From: Agapetus fuscipes
Taxonomy: Eukaryota > Arthropoda > Insecta > Trichoptera > Glossosomatidae
Assembly: GCA_951799405.1 (NCBI GenBank)
Contig: OX637350.1
Location: forward strand, 3,705,852 to 3,769,851
DNA: 64,000 nucleotides
Direction of reading: 5' to 3'
The notes below the pieces were generated by a model. It was not told the origin of the DNA, did not search any database, and saw only the letters and a list, made by a program, of their open reading frames with translations. Below, piece after piece: positions 1 through 10,048 of the stretch; position 1 is the first letter of the stretch, and each line of letters starts with the position of its first letter. The position numbers were made by a program, and so were the translations under genes.

Positions 1-84
1 TGTGCCTATATTTTTTAACTACTTTGTTACATCATTTTAAAGGGAAGCCGATAGGAACCGGCTTGTATGGCACCTTTCGCCACA
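1..84. repeat. Dispersed repeat, copy 1 of 2
   Basis: This stretch is nearly identical to 41513..41596; both hold TATTTTTTAACTACTTTG and, further on, GGAACCGGCTTGTATGGCAC. The similarity ends just after CGCCAC in both. It is an unclassified dispersed repeat cut off by the window start. Confidence 0.8.
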
Positions 85-127
85 GCTGATCAGTATTCTA
101 GTTTACTATTTATTGCTATGCCGTTGT

Positions 128-450
128 TAAGATACAAATATAGTGTAACTTCTTGCCGCGTTTTCCCAAAAGGAGTCGCATGCTGCGAGTTAAACCTATT
201 AATTTTTACAGATAAAGGGACAGGCCTTACGCCGACCATGTCAAATGAAGTGCGGGTTTCCTAGCAGTTCCCGAGGGGGCTGGCAATCATTCCTTGTGAA
301 GGTTGAGTAAACCTTCCCGGTATTTTTACTTTTGGTTTGAAATAAACACCAAAACGGGAAATGCATTCTGAGACCATCGGTGGGGTTCGAACTCGAGCTC
401 TCGGCATGGAATGCAAGCACTCCTCCAACTGAGCTATAAACCGGGCATGC
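128..450 (-). mobile_element. SINE-B copy, nearly full length
   Basis: Read on the minus strand, it starts with a tRNA-like head (A box close to TAGCTCAGTTGG, B box GAGTTCGAACCCC). A body follows that contains the reverse complements of ACCGGCAAGGTTTACTCAG and GGAACTGC-type motifs. It ends in a stretch resembling CGCGGCAAGAAGTTACACTA. The best reference copy of the family is at 43401..43727. Several substitutions mark it as an old insertion. Confidence 0.85.
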
Positions 451-467
451 TCTTATCTAATCATAAC

Positions 468-725
468 TAATTTAATTTAATCTAAGTTTCAAAGATATAT
501 TATTATTTAAAATTAATTTTAAATGCATGCCTACAAACATAAACAAAAAATAAAGTTCACTTACAAATGCTGCATGTGTACTTAAAATTCAAAAACCAAA
601 CCTTAAATTCACATAAATCCTGCAACTTTTGCTGACGTTTCCTCAAACAGAAGTGACATTGACAAGGTGAACCAATTTCTACGGCATGGTTGATCAGCCG
701 CATACCAACCTATACGTCAAAGAAA
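468..725 (-). mobile_element. Rep-A copy, diverged
   Basis: Nearly full-length, reverse-oriented copy. The tail side is next to 468 (AATCTAAGTTTCAAAGATAT) and the head side near 720 (CATACCAACCTATACGTCAA). It differs from the consensus at many sites, for example CTCAAACAGAAGTGACATTG instead of CTGAAACAGGGGTGACATTG. Confidence 0.85.
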
Positions 726-1075
726 TGAGTTTTGAATGGAGAAATCAAATTAGCAATGTTATTTCGGTAGTCCACCAAAAAGTTATTTCTCTGGAGGGTT
801 CAAATACTCTAATAACGCTTAATGTTATTGCCAGCCTGACCGACATAAGATACACCTAAGTTTGTACATAATATGTAGGTCTCCCTATTCACAATTCCTT
901 AACACAACATGGCTGGTTAATTGTACCATCATGTGGAAGACAAGGAGCTTCCTTAGGTCTTGCAATATCACATTCTACGCTAAGTAGGCTATGAGGAAAT
1001 TCCTTCATGAAATATATTATATTCATTAATTAAGACAAGGAGTAGCATTCGTTCGTCTAAAATAATCTATTATTA

Positions 1076-1145
1076 AAGTCGCGAAGATATATTAACATTA
1101 AAAATACATATTAAATGCATGCCCACAAACAGAAACGTAAGAGAT
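1076..1145 (-). mobile_element. Rep-A 3' fragment, inverted against next copy
   Basis: This 70-bp piece matches the tail-proximal part of Rep-A in reverse orientation (AAGATATATTAACATTAAAA, then ATGCATGCCCACAAACAG). It stops just before a forward Rep-A copy at 1152, so the two form an inverted, head-deleted pair. Confidence 0.75.
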
Positions 1146-1151
1146 CGTAGC

Positions 1152-1357
1152 TGTACAAAAATGGTTCATTTGCCAATGTCACCTCTGTTTCAGGGAAGGT
1201 CGACAAGAGTCGCAGGGCTTATGTTCATTTGAGATTGGGTGTTATATTGTAAATCCACATGCGGCATGCTTAAGCGCGAACTTATACGTGTCTGCGTGTG
1301 GGAATGCATTTAATAATGAACTCAAACGTAATATGTCTTTGCAACTTAGATTATAGA
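1152..1357 (+). mobile_element. Rep-A copy lacking its head
   Basis: Forward copy starting at TGTACAAAAATGGTTCA and running to CTTTGCAACTTAGATTATAG. The first 40 bp of the family consensus are missing. The tail unit is of the ATTATAG type. Confidence 0.85.
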
Positions 1358-1547
1358 ATAAAGTAAAATTCCCCCTCATCAGTAAAATCATTGTCCGCAA
1401 AAGCCTTCAAATATCCTTACAAACAAAAAATGATATTACATTCAACTAGTGGACTCTATTGTTCTCCACCGAGGGGGGGAAAACTTGTCCAGAATTGTTG
1501 ATCGTAAAAAGCTGTGAGGAAGGGAGGGGGTGCTATCGGATAAGGGT

Positions 1548-1692
1548 GCAATCAGTATAAAACTTTACTTTATACTCTACTCGAAAAGGTATGAAAACAA
1601 AAACAGCGCTTATAATATCCGTTTTAGTTTCTATATATTTTTTGAAAACGCTTTAGTCGAGTTTAATCTTTGAGTGCTATACTTGGGTTACA
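1548..1692. mobile_element. Degenerate hairpin MITE (family H)
   Basis: An imperfect palindrome with GGTATGAAAACAAAAACAGC on the left and GTTTTAGTTTCTATATATTT on the right. It ends in CTATACTTGGGTTAC, the terminal motif seen in other family-H elements. The arms are strongly diverged. Confidence 0.5.
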
Positions 1693-1847
1693 ATTTCTGT
1701 AGCTATGGCGATGCCTTACGAAGAAGGGGTTGATTTATTGGACCTTGGGGTTCTTCATGAGGCCGTTATTTTGAGAAAAGGCACCACAGAATGATTTACC
1801 TGAATTTCGCGGAACCAATCCTTAATTAATACTTCAATCTTTAAGTC

Positions 1848-2085
1848 TAATCTCTAATCTAATCTAAGCTGCAAAGATATATATCATTTAAGATTTATAT
1901 TAAATGCATTCCCACAAGCAGACATGTATAATTTCGCGCTAACACATGCCGCATGTGGACCTACAATATAAAAACCCAATCTCAAATGAACATAAGCCTT
2001 GCAACTCTTGCCGTCCTTCCCTGAAACAGGGGTGACATTGGCAAAGTGAACCAATTTTTTACAGTATGGGTGGTCAGCCACATAA
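1848..2085 (-). mobile_element. Rep-A copy
   Basis: Reverse copy with a TCTAATCTAATCTAAG tail, so of the 5-bp ATTAG tail type. It keeps most diagnostic blocks, including CTGAAACAGGGGTGACATTG and the head-side GGTGGTCAGCCACATA. The outer head (CTTGACTTATAGG) is missing. A 65-codon frame stays open along the element's forward strand. Confidence 0.9.
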
Positions 2086-2240
2086 CAGTAGTTCTCATAA
2101 AAAAATAAAAATTGAGAAAAAAATTCAGAGAACTGTGATTTTTTTATTCAGGTAAATAGACGATATTTTTAAATAAACACAAATTCACTCAGAGGATTTA
2201 AGTATAATCATATTAATTGCTAAAATAAAATTACATTTAA

Positions 2241-2357
2241 TATTCTTTTGAGATTTGGGTTTTTATATTGCAGGCCTAAATGCGGTATCTGTAAGCATGA
2301 ACTTATACGTATTTGCTGACGGGAATGCATTTAATGTGAATCTCGAATTGTATTGTT
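2241..2357 (+). mobile_element. Rep-A 3' half
   Basis: Only the distal half is present, from TTTGAGATTTGGGTTTTTAT to GGGAATGCATTTAATGTGAA. The tail is decayed. Confidence 0.75.
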
Positions 2358-2468
2358 CACATTGTTCTACTTAAAATTCTTCTCATACACTGCGTGAGGA
2401 AATATACCACTTTGTTGCAGTTATACAATAAATTATAAACATGATCGAGATATCGAAAACGTTCGTAT

Positions 2469-2869
2469 TGTTATGATTTTTAGGTTCTACTAGTCTCCAA
2501 ATTAAACAATGGTCTTCTTTTAGGATATTTATTTCACAGTTTAATTTATTTTTACACTTTTACATTTATTTAGCAAATTACATTTATTTATTTCACAGAT
2601 GGTTTGTGTTCACTTATGCTGTTAATCTTCACAGGTATGAGGTCGCAAGGGAACTCTCCTCCTGCAAGCTGTTCGCGCCTTATATACCCCAGCGATAGAA
2701 GCTTCTAGAGGTGAATTTTGCCAGAAGCTTCTCGAAGCACATTACAATCTTGTGAGTTCTTTATGTACTCAACAATCATTAATCCTACCCACCAATATTA
2801 TAAAGAATTCCCATCAGCTTTAATTAATACCTATACCTATCATAATATTTGTATTGCATTTACATAGCA
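2469..2869 (-). mobile_element. Solo LTR, reverse orientation
   Basis: A sequence with TGTTATG...TACATAGCA ends that is homologous, in reverse orientation, to the LTR at 12142..12584. On the minus strand it shows a TATA box (GTATATAAGG) and several AATAAA signals. Both LTRs share a terminal block with AAAAGAAGACCA. Flanks GTAT and GTGT may be a target-site duplication with one mutation. No internal retrotransposon region lies next to it, so it is probably a solo LTR. Confidence 0.65.
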
Positions 2870-3780
2870 GTGTATATTAATTAAAATTAAAATAATAAGC
2901 AAGTGAAAATAAATAGTGTTTCATTAAATTTTCCGGTTCTATAAAATTAAGTAAGAATCAATTAATATGAATTATCACAGTGATTATACACAAGCCATAC
3001 AAAGTATAATTAAATTAAAATTGTTTAAATTTTATAAATGTTTTTTTCATGCAGTCAAAAACTTGCTCAAAGTAAAAAATATCGCGCGCAATAACAAAAA
3101 AATAAATAAACACCCATTTCTCGCTGGGCTCTTATTAAAGTGCTAAACTCTGCAACAGCTGATTAATTTGTAAAGTTGCAACAATAATAAATTACTTGTA
3201 AAACTCTTGTTGAAGCCGAAGCCAGACTCGGGCGAAATTGTTGCCGCCGAGTGGAACTCCACAAAGTTTATCAAAGGCCTCTCTCCAAGTCACAACATTG
3301 TTCTTAAACTCAACTATAGAATTTTAACAAAAATGTATGTAAACTAAAGCATCTCCTCTAGTGAGGGTTTTAGTGTACGTATAATTGTTGGTGAACGCTG
3401 TGTTTTAGTTGAAATGAAGTTGGGCACTGGACCGAGGCCGCAGACTAAGGCACTTCTACAACAGACTATTATTTTACGGCACAGCGTGGCAGAAATGTGC
3501 GGCCGTTTCCATTTTTGTTTAGCTAGAGTAGGCCAGATTTTCGAAAATGCCATGATTTTCATTTTCAATTTTAACCTATATTTATCCTGTGTAGGAAATT
3601 TTAAATTGTAGAATATATATTTTTTAATGATTAATTTTAAAATTTCACAATTGATCGAAACAAATAAGTTTAGGCAGGTAAAAATAAAAGGGGCAGACAG
3701 AACCTCTGAAGATGTATCTTAACTTTGTTTTGTTCTTGCACACTTCAATATCATTCTCTTTATGCATGCTCACCTTCCTA
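2870..3780. other. No gene seen; AT-rich with one MITE remnant
   Basis: No coding signal is visible. Around 3325..3400 lies a piece resembling the left half of hairpin family H (AAAATGTATGTAAACTAAAG followed by CTCCTCTAG). Short open frames on both strands at 3344..3611 overlap each other and match nothing I recognise. Confidence 0.5.
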
Positions 3781-4047
3781 GTTCCTTGACTTATAGGTTG
3801 GTATGCGGCTGACCACCCATACTGTAAAAAATGGTTCACTTTGCCAATGTCACCCCTGTTTCAGGGAAGGACGGCAAGAGTTGCAGGGCTTATGTTCATT
3901 TGAGATTGGGTTTTTATATTGTAGGTCCACATGCGGCATGTGTTAGCGCGAAATTATACATGTCTGCTTGTAGGAATGCATTTAATATAAATCTTAAATG
4001 ATATATATCTTTGCAGCTTAGATATGATTAGATTAGATTAGATCTTT
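3781..4047 (+). mobile_element. Rep-A reference copy, full length
   Basis: This copy shows the whole family. The head is GTTCCTTGACTTATAGGTTG. Then follow GGTTCACTTTGCCAATGTCA, CCTGTTTCAGGGAAGG, AAGAGTTGCAGGGC, the near-palindrome CACATGCGGCATGTG, a block containing GGAATGCATTTAATATAAAT, and ATATCTTTGCAGCTTAG. It ends in a short tandem tail of GATTA units. GGTTCACTTTGCC faintly resembles a Pol III B box, but no good A box is seen. Family size, fixed 3' end and tandem tail suggest a SINE-like element or the 3' end of a larger element. Its class is unproven. Confidence 0.92.
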
Positions 4048-4195
4048 TTATTTTACTCAGCAGAATCCAATCATTTGCCACGCCGCTATTTGATAAATCC
4101 ATTATTTACTCGATACTTCCCTTTCACGCTTTCCTTGTTCATTCCTTTTGTACACTATTTAAGACTTAATTGACAGACCCACCCAGTTCAGACCG

Positions 4196-4286
4196 ACAGA
4201 CCACCGCGAAGCGCCCTTGGAGTGACTACATCACGAAACGGCGCTATAAAGAAATCATCAACTCATCATCATCATCATCATCGTTG
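4196..4286 (+). mobile_element. L2/CR1-like LINE 3' tail with ATC repeats
   Basis: Contains GCGCCCTTGGAGTGACTACA and ACGAAACGGCGCTATAAAG, which can pair as a GCGCC/GGCGC hairpin, followed by TCATCA and an ATC array. It is almost identical to the end of the LINE at 28792..29146. Only the 3' untranslated end survives. Confidence 0.8.
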
Positions 4287-4336
4287 GAGGGTCACAGGTT
4301 GTATGTGCCTGACGACTTCACCCGAGGGCGAGGACG

Positions 4337-4512
4337 TGATTTATTTAAGAATTTAATAATGAATTTACAGAGTGGAAACAAGAGAAGAGCATGCATGAAA
4401 AGAGTGATGAAATTAGATGAGATGAAAGAAGTATGCAATGACAGAGTCAAGAGGACACACTTGTGTGGAGATACCGGCCACCCCTAGAGGAATGGCGGCA
4501 GGATGCAAGACA
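4337..4512 (+). mobile_element. RTE-like LINE 3' remnant
   Basis: Translates to a fragment with RRACMKRVMKLDEMKEVC and a downstream GHP motif. It is parallel to remnants at 14145 and 39208, where a GKRGKGR-type motif precedes it. These are the last codons and 3' end of a non-LTR retrotransposon; the coding part is heavily truncated. It directly follows the LINE tail at 4286. Confidence 0.7.
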
Positions 4513-4895
4513 GGACAATTTAAAAAATATATTTTGGTAAAAAATTGATTATTTTTCAATAAAAAATAAAAAAATAAAATAAATTAAAAACTTTGTTTTA
4601 TTCCACTTTCATCTCCTCTCCTAACAATATTAGCTCCGCCCCAAAAATCACCATCTCCCTCCCACACATCTACTTTTCTACCCCCTCCCTTACCACTACC
4701 ACCAATAGATCCCACTCCACTGTCTTAGTTTTTAAGTTTAAATTTAGTAATTGTTAGTTACCCGAAGATGGAAGTAATTCCGAAAATATTTGTAACATAC
4801 TCAAAAACAATAAAAGTGGAATAAAACAAAGTTTTTAATTTCTTTTATTTTTTTATTTTTTATTGAAAAATAATCAATTTTTTAAAATGAATTTC
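4508..4895. mobile_element. Inverted pair of Penelope-like 3' ends
   Basis: Two arms of about 75 bp (4520..4605 and 4808..4892) are near-perfect reverse complements, sharing AACTTTGTTTTATTCCACTT. They flank about 200 bp of CT-rich spacer. Just before the right arm is a GAAGATGGAAGTAATTCCGA motif followed by AATAAA, a layout common at Penelope-like element ends. The class is inferred from this layout only; a MITE with long terminal repeats is the alternative. Confidence 0.5.
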
Positions 4896-5477
4896 CACAG
4901 TGTTTCACAAAAATCTTTTCAAAATTTATATTTTGGTACTTAGTGCCTTATTTAAATCAACTCTCCAGTGAACTCGAATACGACTCTGAATTTACATACA
5001 ACCCTTAATATAGAATTCCAGTAATTTCAATTTAGGACGAAATAAAGAGACGAAGTCTGTCACAGGATATTGATCCAATCCGCAGTATCGCGAGCAACAC
5101 CTTAAAGAGCACATTTCCTTTTTCCTGTGCACATCTCATAGACAAGACATAAAACGTAGCAGGGAGTTTTCGTAAAGTCAGTAGCCTTGTACGTTACAGG
5201 ACGGTGGTCGTGTCTGTGATGTGTGCCATCATTACGGACAACGGGCGACCTCCGCAATAAATGGAAGCCTTTATTTACTAACAATAAAAGCAAACGTCAC
5301 AATTATTCAAATACACCCCCTCCCGGCGGCAGCTGTTTCTCGCCATTACAGCGAATCGACCAAATTTTCTACAGAATAAACCCGACGAGTTCATTTGGCG
5401 GATGAATTCATTAAATAAACATGAACAGTCGCACACAAAATATGTCAAAGTTAATTGCGTGTATGAAATGTTGTGTT
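4896..5477. other. No gene or repeat recognised
   Basis: Holds only short open frames on both strands. A slightly GC-richer stretch around 5160..5340 has no match I recognise. Confidence 0.4.
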
Positions 5478-5655
5478 AGAGCTCGTTCCCACTTGTTGGG
5501 TGTCGGATCCGTATATTCATCGGAGGTTCCAGTGGCAGAACATTTCGGACAAAATCGGTTTCCGAAAAGTGTGAATAGCTCCATACATAATGTTATGCCA
5601 CTGGAACCTCCGATTAATATACGGATCCGACACCTAACAAGTGGGAACGAGCTCT
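5478..5655. mobile_element. Foldback element, 66-bp arms
   Basis: Left arm 5478..5544 and right arm 5590..5655 are about 95% complementary. Both contain GTGTCGGATCCGTATATT and GGAGGTTCCAGTGGCA. The loop is about 45 bp. Because the arms are long, opposing open frames run across it. It is most likely a non-autonomous foldback DNA element; an RNA hairpin source is also possible. Confidence 0.8.
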
Positions 5656-5785
5656 TAGTCAACGTTTTCCACTGAAAAATTACGTGTAGTCATTTTTTAA
5701 AAATTTATGTATTTACAACAGTCATTTGAATGATTCATTAAAAAAAAACAAAAAAAATGCTTTAAGCTTTCTTTGCTCTGTAAAG

Positions 5786-6035
5786 TATTCCTTAATCCAT
5801 AGGCTGATATGAGGTTGACCAAGTATGCTGTAAAAAAATGTTTTACTTTGCCAATGTCACTCCTGTTTCAGGGAAGGCCGGTAAAAGTTGCAGAGCTGAT
5901 GTTCAATTGAGGTTTGTTTTTGAATTGTAAGTACACATACAGCATTTGTAGGCCCAAACTTTGGTGCCTTTTGTGGGCATGCATCAAACATGAGTCTCAA
6001 ATGATAATACATCATCGAAGCTTAGGTTATAGTAA
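5786..6035 (+). mobile_element. Rep-A copy, strongly diverged
   Basis: Full-length, old forward copy. ATTCCTTAATCCATAGGCTG corresponds to the head and CATCGAAGCTTAGGTTATAG to the tail. The central CCTGTTTCAGGGAAGG block is intact. Confidence 0.85.
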
Positions 6036-6317
6036 AAAATTTAAAATTGTGATAAAGAAATCTTTCTAAATTCCTGGAATGTGGTTTTAAAAATCTCATA
6101 TTTAGCTTACAACATTTCTTACGTACGCATATTTTGTTTTTAATTTTCTTTATCTTGAATTAATAACAAAAGGAAAATTTAATAAGCGTGATTTTTCCCA
6201 GTATAATATATGTATGGGAAGTCTGGCGGGAAAACTCCCTACAAATTACTTTGGTTAACTAATTTGCGAGAAACTTTTGAAGCCTTAAAATAAAATATGA
6301 TATTACGATACAAATTC
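6036..6317. other. AT-rich spacer
   Basis: No gene or repeat recognised. Confidence 0.4.
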
Positions 6318-6472
6318 CGCGAATATAAAATATATTAAGTAAAGTCCCTCGATCGCGTAAATGGAAAAATGTATGGAAGATACAAGAGCACCCCTAGTTA
6401 GTGATTTAGTTTTGATACAACTTTTTGTATTCACGCAATCGAGAGAAATTTACGCAATATTTTATACTTGGG
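6318..6472. mobile_element. Hairpin MITE, family H
   Basis: A palindromic element. The left arm has TCGATCGCGTAAATGGAAAA and the right arm ends with TTTACGCAATATTTTATACT followed by TGGGGTA. The arm motif GCGTAAAT and the end motif AGTATAAAA recur at 30834..30996, 41685..41832 and 47295. Confidence 0.7.
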
Positions 6473-6724
6473 GTAGAAATTCAGTTTAAATCTTTGCTTA
6501 TAATTTACGGAAAGATTTCAGTATAAAATTACTTTTCTTCTACACTTTATTGCATTCATTGAAGCTGTAACAATTAATTATCAGACTGGTATTATTTTTT
6601 TTTCACATAGTCTAAAATTTTCACTTTAGACTTTTAATCAGAAGTTAGTCGGTTTGATTTTCAGCGGAGCATTGGACAAAATTATAAATTTTCCAATGTA
6701 CTTTTTGCAAAACCAGTTATTAAA

Positions 6725-6845
6725 AGTCTTTCCAGCCACATACTAGTTGGGTTTCGTTAAGAATTGGCGCATTCTATAGCAACCTCCAAGCTTGAAGAGG
6801 GCTCTTGAGGTATGATTCACACAAAACAGCGCTCAACAAATATGA
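6725..6845 (+). mobile_element. SINE-C 3' end with LINE-like tail
   Basis: Forward fragment with the end of the SINE-C body (GGGTTTCGTTAAGAATTGGC) and tail variant 1, GAGGGCTCTTGAGGTATGAT followed by ACAGCGCTCA. It lies tail-to-tail with the reverse copy starting at 6873. Confidence 0.8.
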
Positions 6846-6872
6846 AATCTTAATTTACATCCACTTTAACTG

Positions 6873-7124
6873 AAGAGCTTGGTTGTTGTTATAGAAAGCG
6901 TCCATTCTCAAACAGGACCCCAGTTGCTGTAAGGCTGGATAGACTTTTGGTTACCAGTCTTTGGTAAAGCAGTCGTTGATAAAAAAAGATAAATGATTTT
7001 TTCAACCCAGGGAAGAGCATATTTAAGAATATAAATGGTATACTTTTGTGTTATGTCGGAATTCGAACACTTAACTTTCCATTTACTAATCAAACGCGTT
7101 ACTTTTAGACTACGGACCGGTCTG
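6873..7124 (-). mobile_element. SINE-C copy, reverse
   Basis: From body motif GTTGCTGTAAGGCTGGATAG to the tRNA-like head at the right end (GACTACGGACCGGTC). The B-box region is GGAATTCGAACAC. The 3' tail is missing, so with the fragment at 6725 it forms an inverted pair. Confidence 0.85.
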
Positions 7125-7149
7125 AAAAGAATATGTCAGAAAAAATAAT

Positions 7150-7215
7150 GTAAAAATGCCGTCCTCTCTACAGGGAACGGAGCTAAGATAAATGTTCATT
7201 TGTGGTTCAGTTCAT
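7150..7215 (+). mobile_element. Possible Rep-A remnant
   Basis: TGTAAAAATG, CTACAGGGAACGGAGC and ATGTTCATTTGTGGTTCAG appear in family order, but the divergence is high. Confidence 0.3.
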
Positions 7216-7423
7216 AATAAAATGTGCAACAGTACGTGCTGTTGCATACCTGAACATTATTTTTGGAGTGTGATGCAAACAAAAAAAAAATACAAACAAT
7301 TTATCTAGATTTTTCCTCTGTAGGTACTGGAGCAACAATTTTTTTTTGAGTTTTTTTTTCTGAAAACGATGGTAATCAAAAAGGGGGGTCAATATAATTT
7401 ATGGGATACTTTTCAACTTTTCT

Positions 7424-7441
7424 GGGGGGGGGGGGGGGGGG
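7424..7441. repeat. Poly-G run of 18
   Basis: An uninterrupted G homopolymer that is exceptional in this AT-rich window. Length may be uncertain in the assembly. A second G run of 11 is at 19471..19481. Confidence 0.95.
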
Positions 7442-8237
7442 CATGCCTGCAGGCTGACTTTTAATGGGGGGCGAGGGCGCTACTTTTCGTTTTATTTTCA
7501 AGACGCCTCGTCCCAAGATTAATTGAGCGATACATTATTTACCGTTATTATTTATTTACTTACAGTGGATATCAGAAGCAAGGCACGTCACTCCAGGAAT
7601 GTTAATCTAAATTCTCAGCGAAGATGTTCATCTGAAAAAAAAGACGAAACATAAATGGCATCGTTAATTATGAAAATATTTTAAACATCCAAAATTTTGA
7701 GTGAAGGTTTTGTTTATTTACTTTGAAACCCGATATACAGTAAAATTTAAAAAAACAAGATGCCACTTTAAATGTTTAATTTAAGTTAAAGCAACAAGTA
7801 CACTTAAATTCCACCTCTCAGTCATCTTGCAGAGAGGGTGCCTCCCGAGGGTATTGGCTACGTCACCAACGAAATGTGGAGAATTATGTTAGCTCTCCCA
7901 TGACGGTTCGCTCAGTATCCGTTCGTGTAATCAACTTTGATATTGAAATTCATTAGAATTTGTATATGATATTTTATTCCAATGAAAGTAGGCAATTTGG
8001 TTCTACATATTTGGCAATCACAACTAAAATACATCCGAAAAAAATATTTTAACCTACGTGTTAAAAACTGGTTTAAACATTGCATATTATATAAATGTCA
8101 TAAATTGGAAATGGCACCCTTGGTAAACGACAATTTGTTCCAAAAATGTGTGGCGATGATAAAGGCGTCGTAAAAGCTGCGTATACAAGTGAGTCTGTTG
8201 ATTTTTGTACAAAAATCTTGTAAATGTTTATAAAGTT
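7442..8237. other. No gene recognised
   Basis: AT-rich. A somewhat GC-richer part at 7800..7900 carries no frame I recognise. Confidence 0.4.
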
Positions 8238-8558
8238 GACCGGTCCGTAGTCCAGTGGTAACACTTCCGACTCGTAAATGGAAGGTTATGGGTTCACATT
8301 CCGGCGGAGCACAAAAAATATACCATTTATATTTTCAAATATGCTCTTCGCTGGGCTACAAACATCATAAAACCTTTACCAAAGACCGGTCACTAAAGGT
8401 ACATCCAGCCTTACGCAACTGGGTCTTCCTTGAGTATTGGCGCTTTGTAGCGACGATCAAGCTCGTAAACACCTCTGCGGCACTACAACTAGTGCCATAG
8501 AACCCTAGAGTCTCTGTAATCTAGGGAACCTCCCGCACAGGATTTCTTGAAAAAAAAA
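8238..8558 (+). mobile_element. SINE-C, full length, tail variant 2
   Basis: A tRNA-derived SINE. The head is GACCGGTCCGTAGTCCAGTG with A-box-like TAGTCCAGTGG and a B-box region GGGTTCACATTCC. The body has ACCATTTATATTTTCAAAT, CTTTACCAAAGACCGGTCAC and GCGCTTTGTAGCGACGATC. After CAAGCTCGT comes tail variant 2: ACCTCTGCGGCACTACAAC through CCTCCCGCACAGGATTTCTT and an A run. The same tail occurs in reverse at 21211 and 35570. No 5S head is attached here. Confidence 0.92.
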
Positions 8559-9357
8559 GTTCTCATATGTGCAAGTGCTCTTCATTTTCTCAATTTCACC
8601 ACTATATTATGTAGAGCCTTTTTTGATGCAACATTAATTTTATTTTATCCTGAAAAAATAAATTTCCTATTGGATATTAGGTTGTCCATAATTTTGTTAA
8701 TTGTAATTATTTATCACCTTTCCCAAATTAATTGACCACCCCCTAAACCTTACACCCTAAAAACCTTTTTCAGATACGACCCTCAGAAATTAGAATAATC
8801 AACCCTCGTAATGTATGAGATATAATTAAAAAGGTCAAAACTGGCTTGCGGTCCACAAAATCCTCGTTGATAATCACTATTTAAATATTCAATAAGATTT
8901 CCTACCCACTATTACGTAATTAATGTTTTTTAGTATGGGAATTATACTGTTATGATTTTACCGGGTTGAATTTAATAAAAATTGCAGCTCTTAATTTTTC
9001 ACAATTCATTTTAAGAAACAGTTCACAAACTGGCTTTTGAACTGTATAGCTCGGCAGCTTATAAACAAGTCTGGTTACAGAGCATCTCGGTTTCTATTTG
9101 TAGGTGAGAATAAGAGTTATTCTCGAATCATTGGGACTGGCACATTCGATACTTTGCCAGAGCATTCTACTGAGAATATTCAACTTAACACTTACACAAT
9201 ATTCAACAAATACAAATACAATTATGTAAGTGCCTAAATCTACAGACTCACACAGACACACAATTACACATGCGCAACATTATATACAAGCGTACTCACT
9301 TTTTTACAATATACCAAGCTGAAGATTTATATTCATTTTATTAAAAAAATATTATTT
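8559..9357. other. No gene recognised
   Basis: AT-rich sequence with short frames only. An interrupted CA-rich stretch lies at 9245..9275. Confidence 0.4.
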
Positions 9358-9540
9358 GGTTTAACTGGGCGCAGTTTTTGTGTGAATCACACATCAAGAG
9401 CCATTTGCAAGCTTGGTTATCGCTGTAGAAAGCGCTAATTGCACAAGCCAACTCAGTTGCTGTAAGGTTGGATAGACCTTTGGTGTTTTGATCTTTGATA
9501 TAAGCATATGATTTTTCGACCCAGCGAAGAACATAAAACG
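9358..9540 (-). mobile_element. SINE-C 3' part with tail variant 1
   Basis: Reverse fragment beginning with the LINE-like tail (GTGTGAATCACACATCAAGA). It continues through GTTGCTGTAAGGTTGGATAG to CGACCCAGCGAAGAACAT. The tRNA head is missing. Confidence 0.82.
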
Positions 9541-9664
9541 CAAATAATAAAAATAAAAATAATAAATCTTTATTCCAGACCAGTCACGCGGAGGGTGCAA
9601 TACGTGACCAGCCATATAAAAAAAATATACAAGAAAATATAAAATACAAAAAAAATATAAGAAA

Positions 9665-9790
9665 ATAGAAACAGATGACAGCGTGGAGATGAAGAATGCG
9701 TTGTGGCTGAAAAACCTAGTTAACGGTTTAACAAAAGCATCAAATCCCTGTTGTGAGCTGCAGCATCTCAGTCTCAGCTGTAAGTATTAT
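9665..9790 (+). mobile_element. RTE-like LINE C-terminal remnant
   Basis: GCGTTGTGGCTGAAAAACCT and GAGCTGCAGCATCTCAGTC match the intact order at 60020..60110. It encodes a decayed piece of the retrotransposon C-terminus and runs directly into SINE-B at 9800. Confidence 0.65.
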
Positions 9791-9799
9791 GCAATTTCT

Positions 9800-10048
9800 T
9801 ACTGCAAAGGACGCGTGTGGCGTATGGAACCTGATTAGGTAAGGAGGCTGGCCTTACGCTAACCACTACACTTGAACTGCAGATTTCCCATCTATCGAGG
9901 GGTCTGGTTCTAATTTCTTGTACAAACTGAGTTAACCTTGAGTTTGAAATAAACACTAAAACGGAAAATCATTTCTGACACTCTTGGGTTGGATTTGAAT
10001 CCTAGCTTTGGAAAGCAAGCATTCTACCAATGCGCTATCTACTGGACT
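9800..10048 (-). mobile_element. SINE-B copy, 3' truncated
   Basis: Reverse copy from the body (GGCCTTACGCTAACCACT) to a mutated tRNA head near 10040 (GCGCTATCTACTGGAC). The B box is degraded (GGATTTGAATCCTAG in reverse). Confidence 0.82.

Noticed and set aside
4170..4487. 105-codon plus-strand frame with a serine run
   Set aside because: It joins a LINE tail, the ATC array (serines) and an RTE-like remnant, so it is a chance fusion of repeats.
7424..7460. Vector contamination: poly-G next to GCATGCCTGCAGG, a polylinker-like string
   Set aside because: Only 13 bases match a common cloning polylinker. The following bases differ and the flanks are ordinary host-like sequence.
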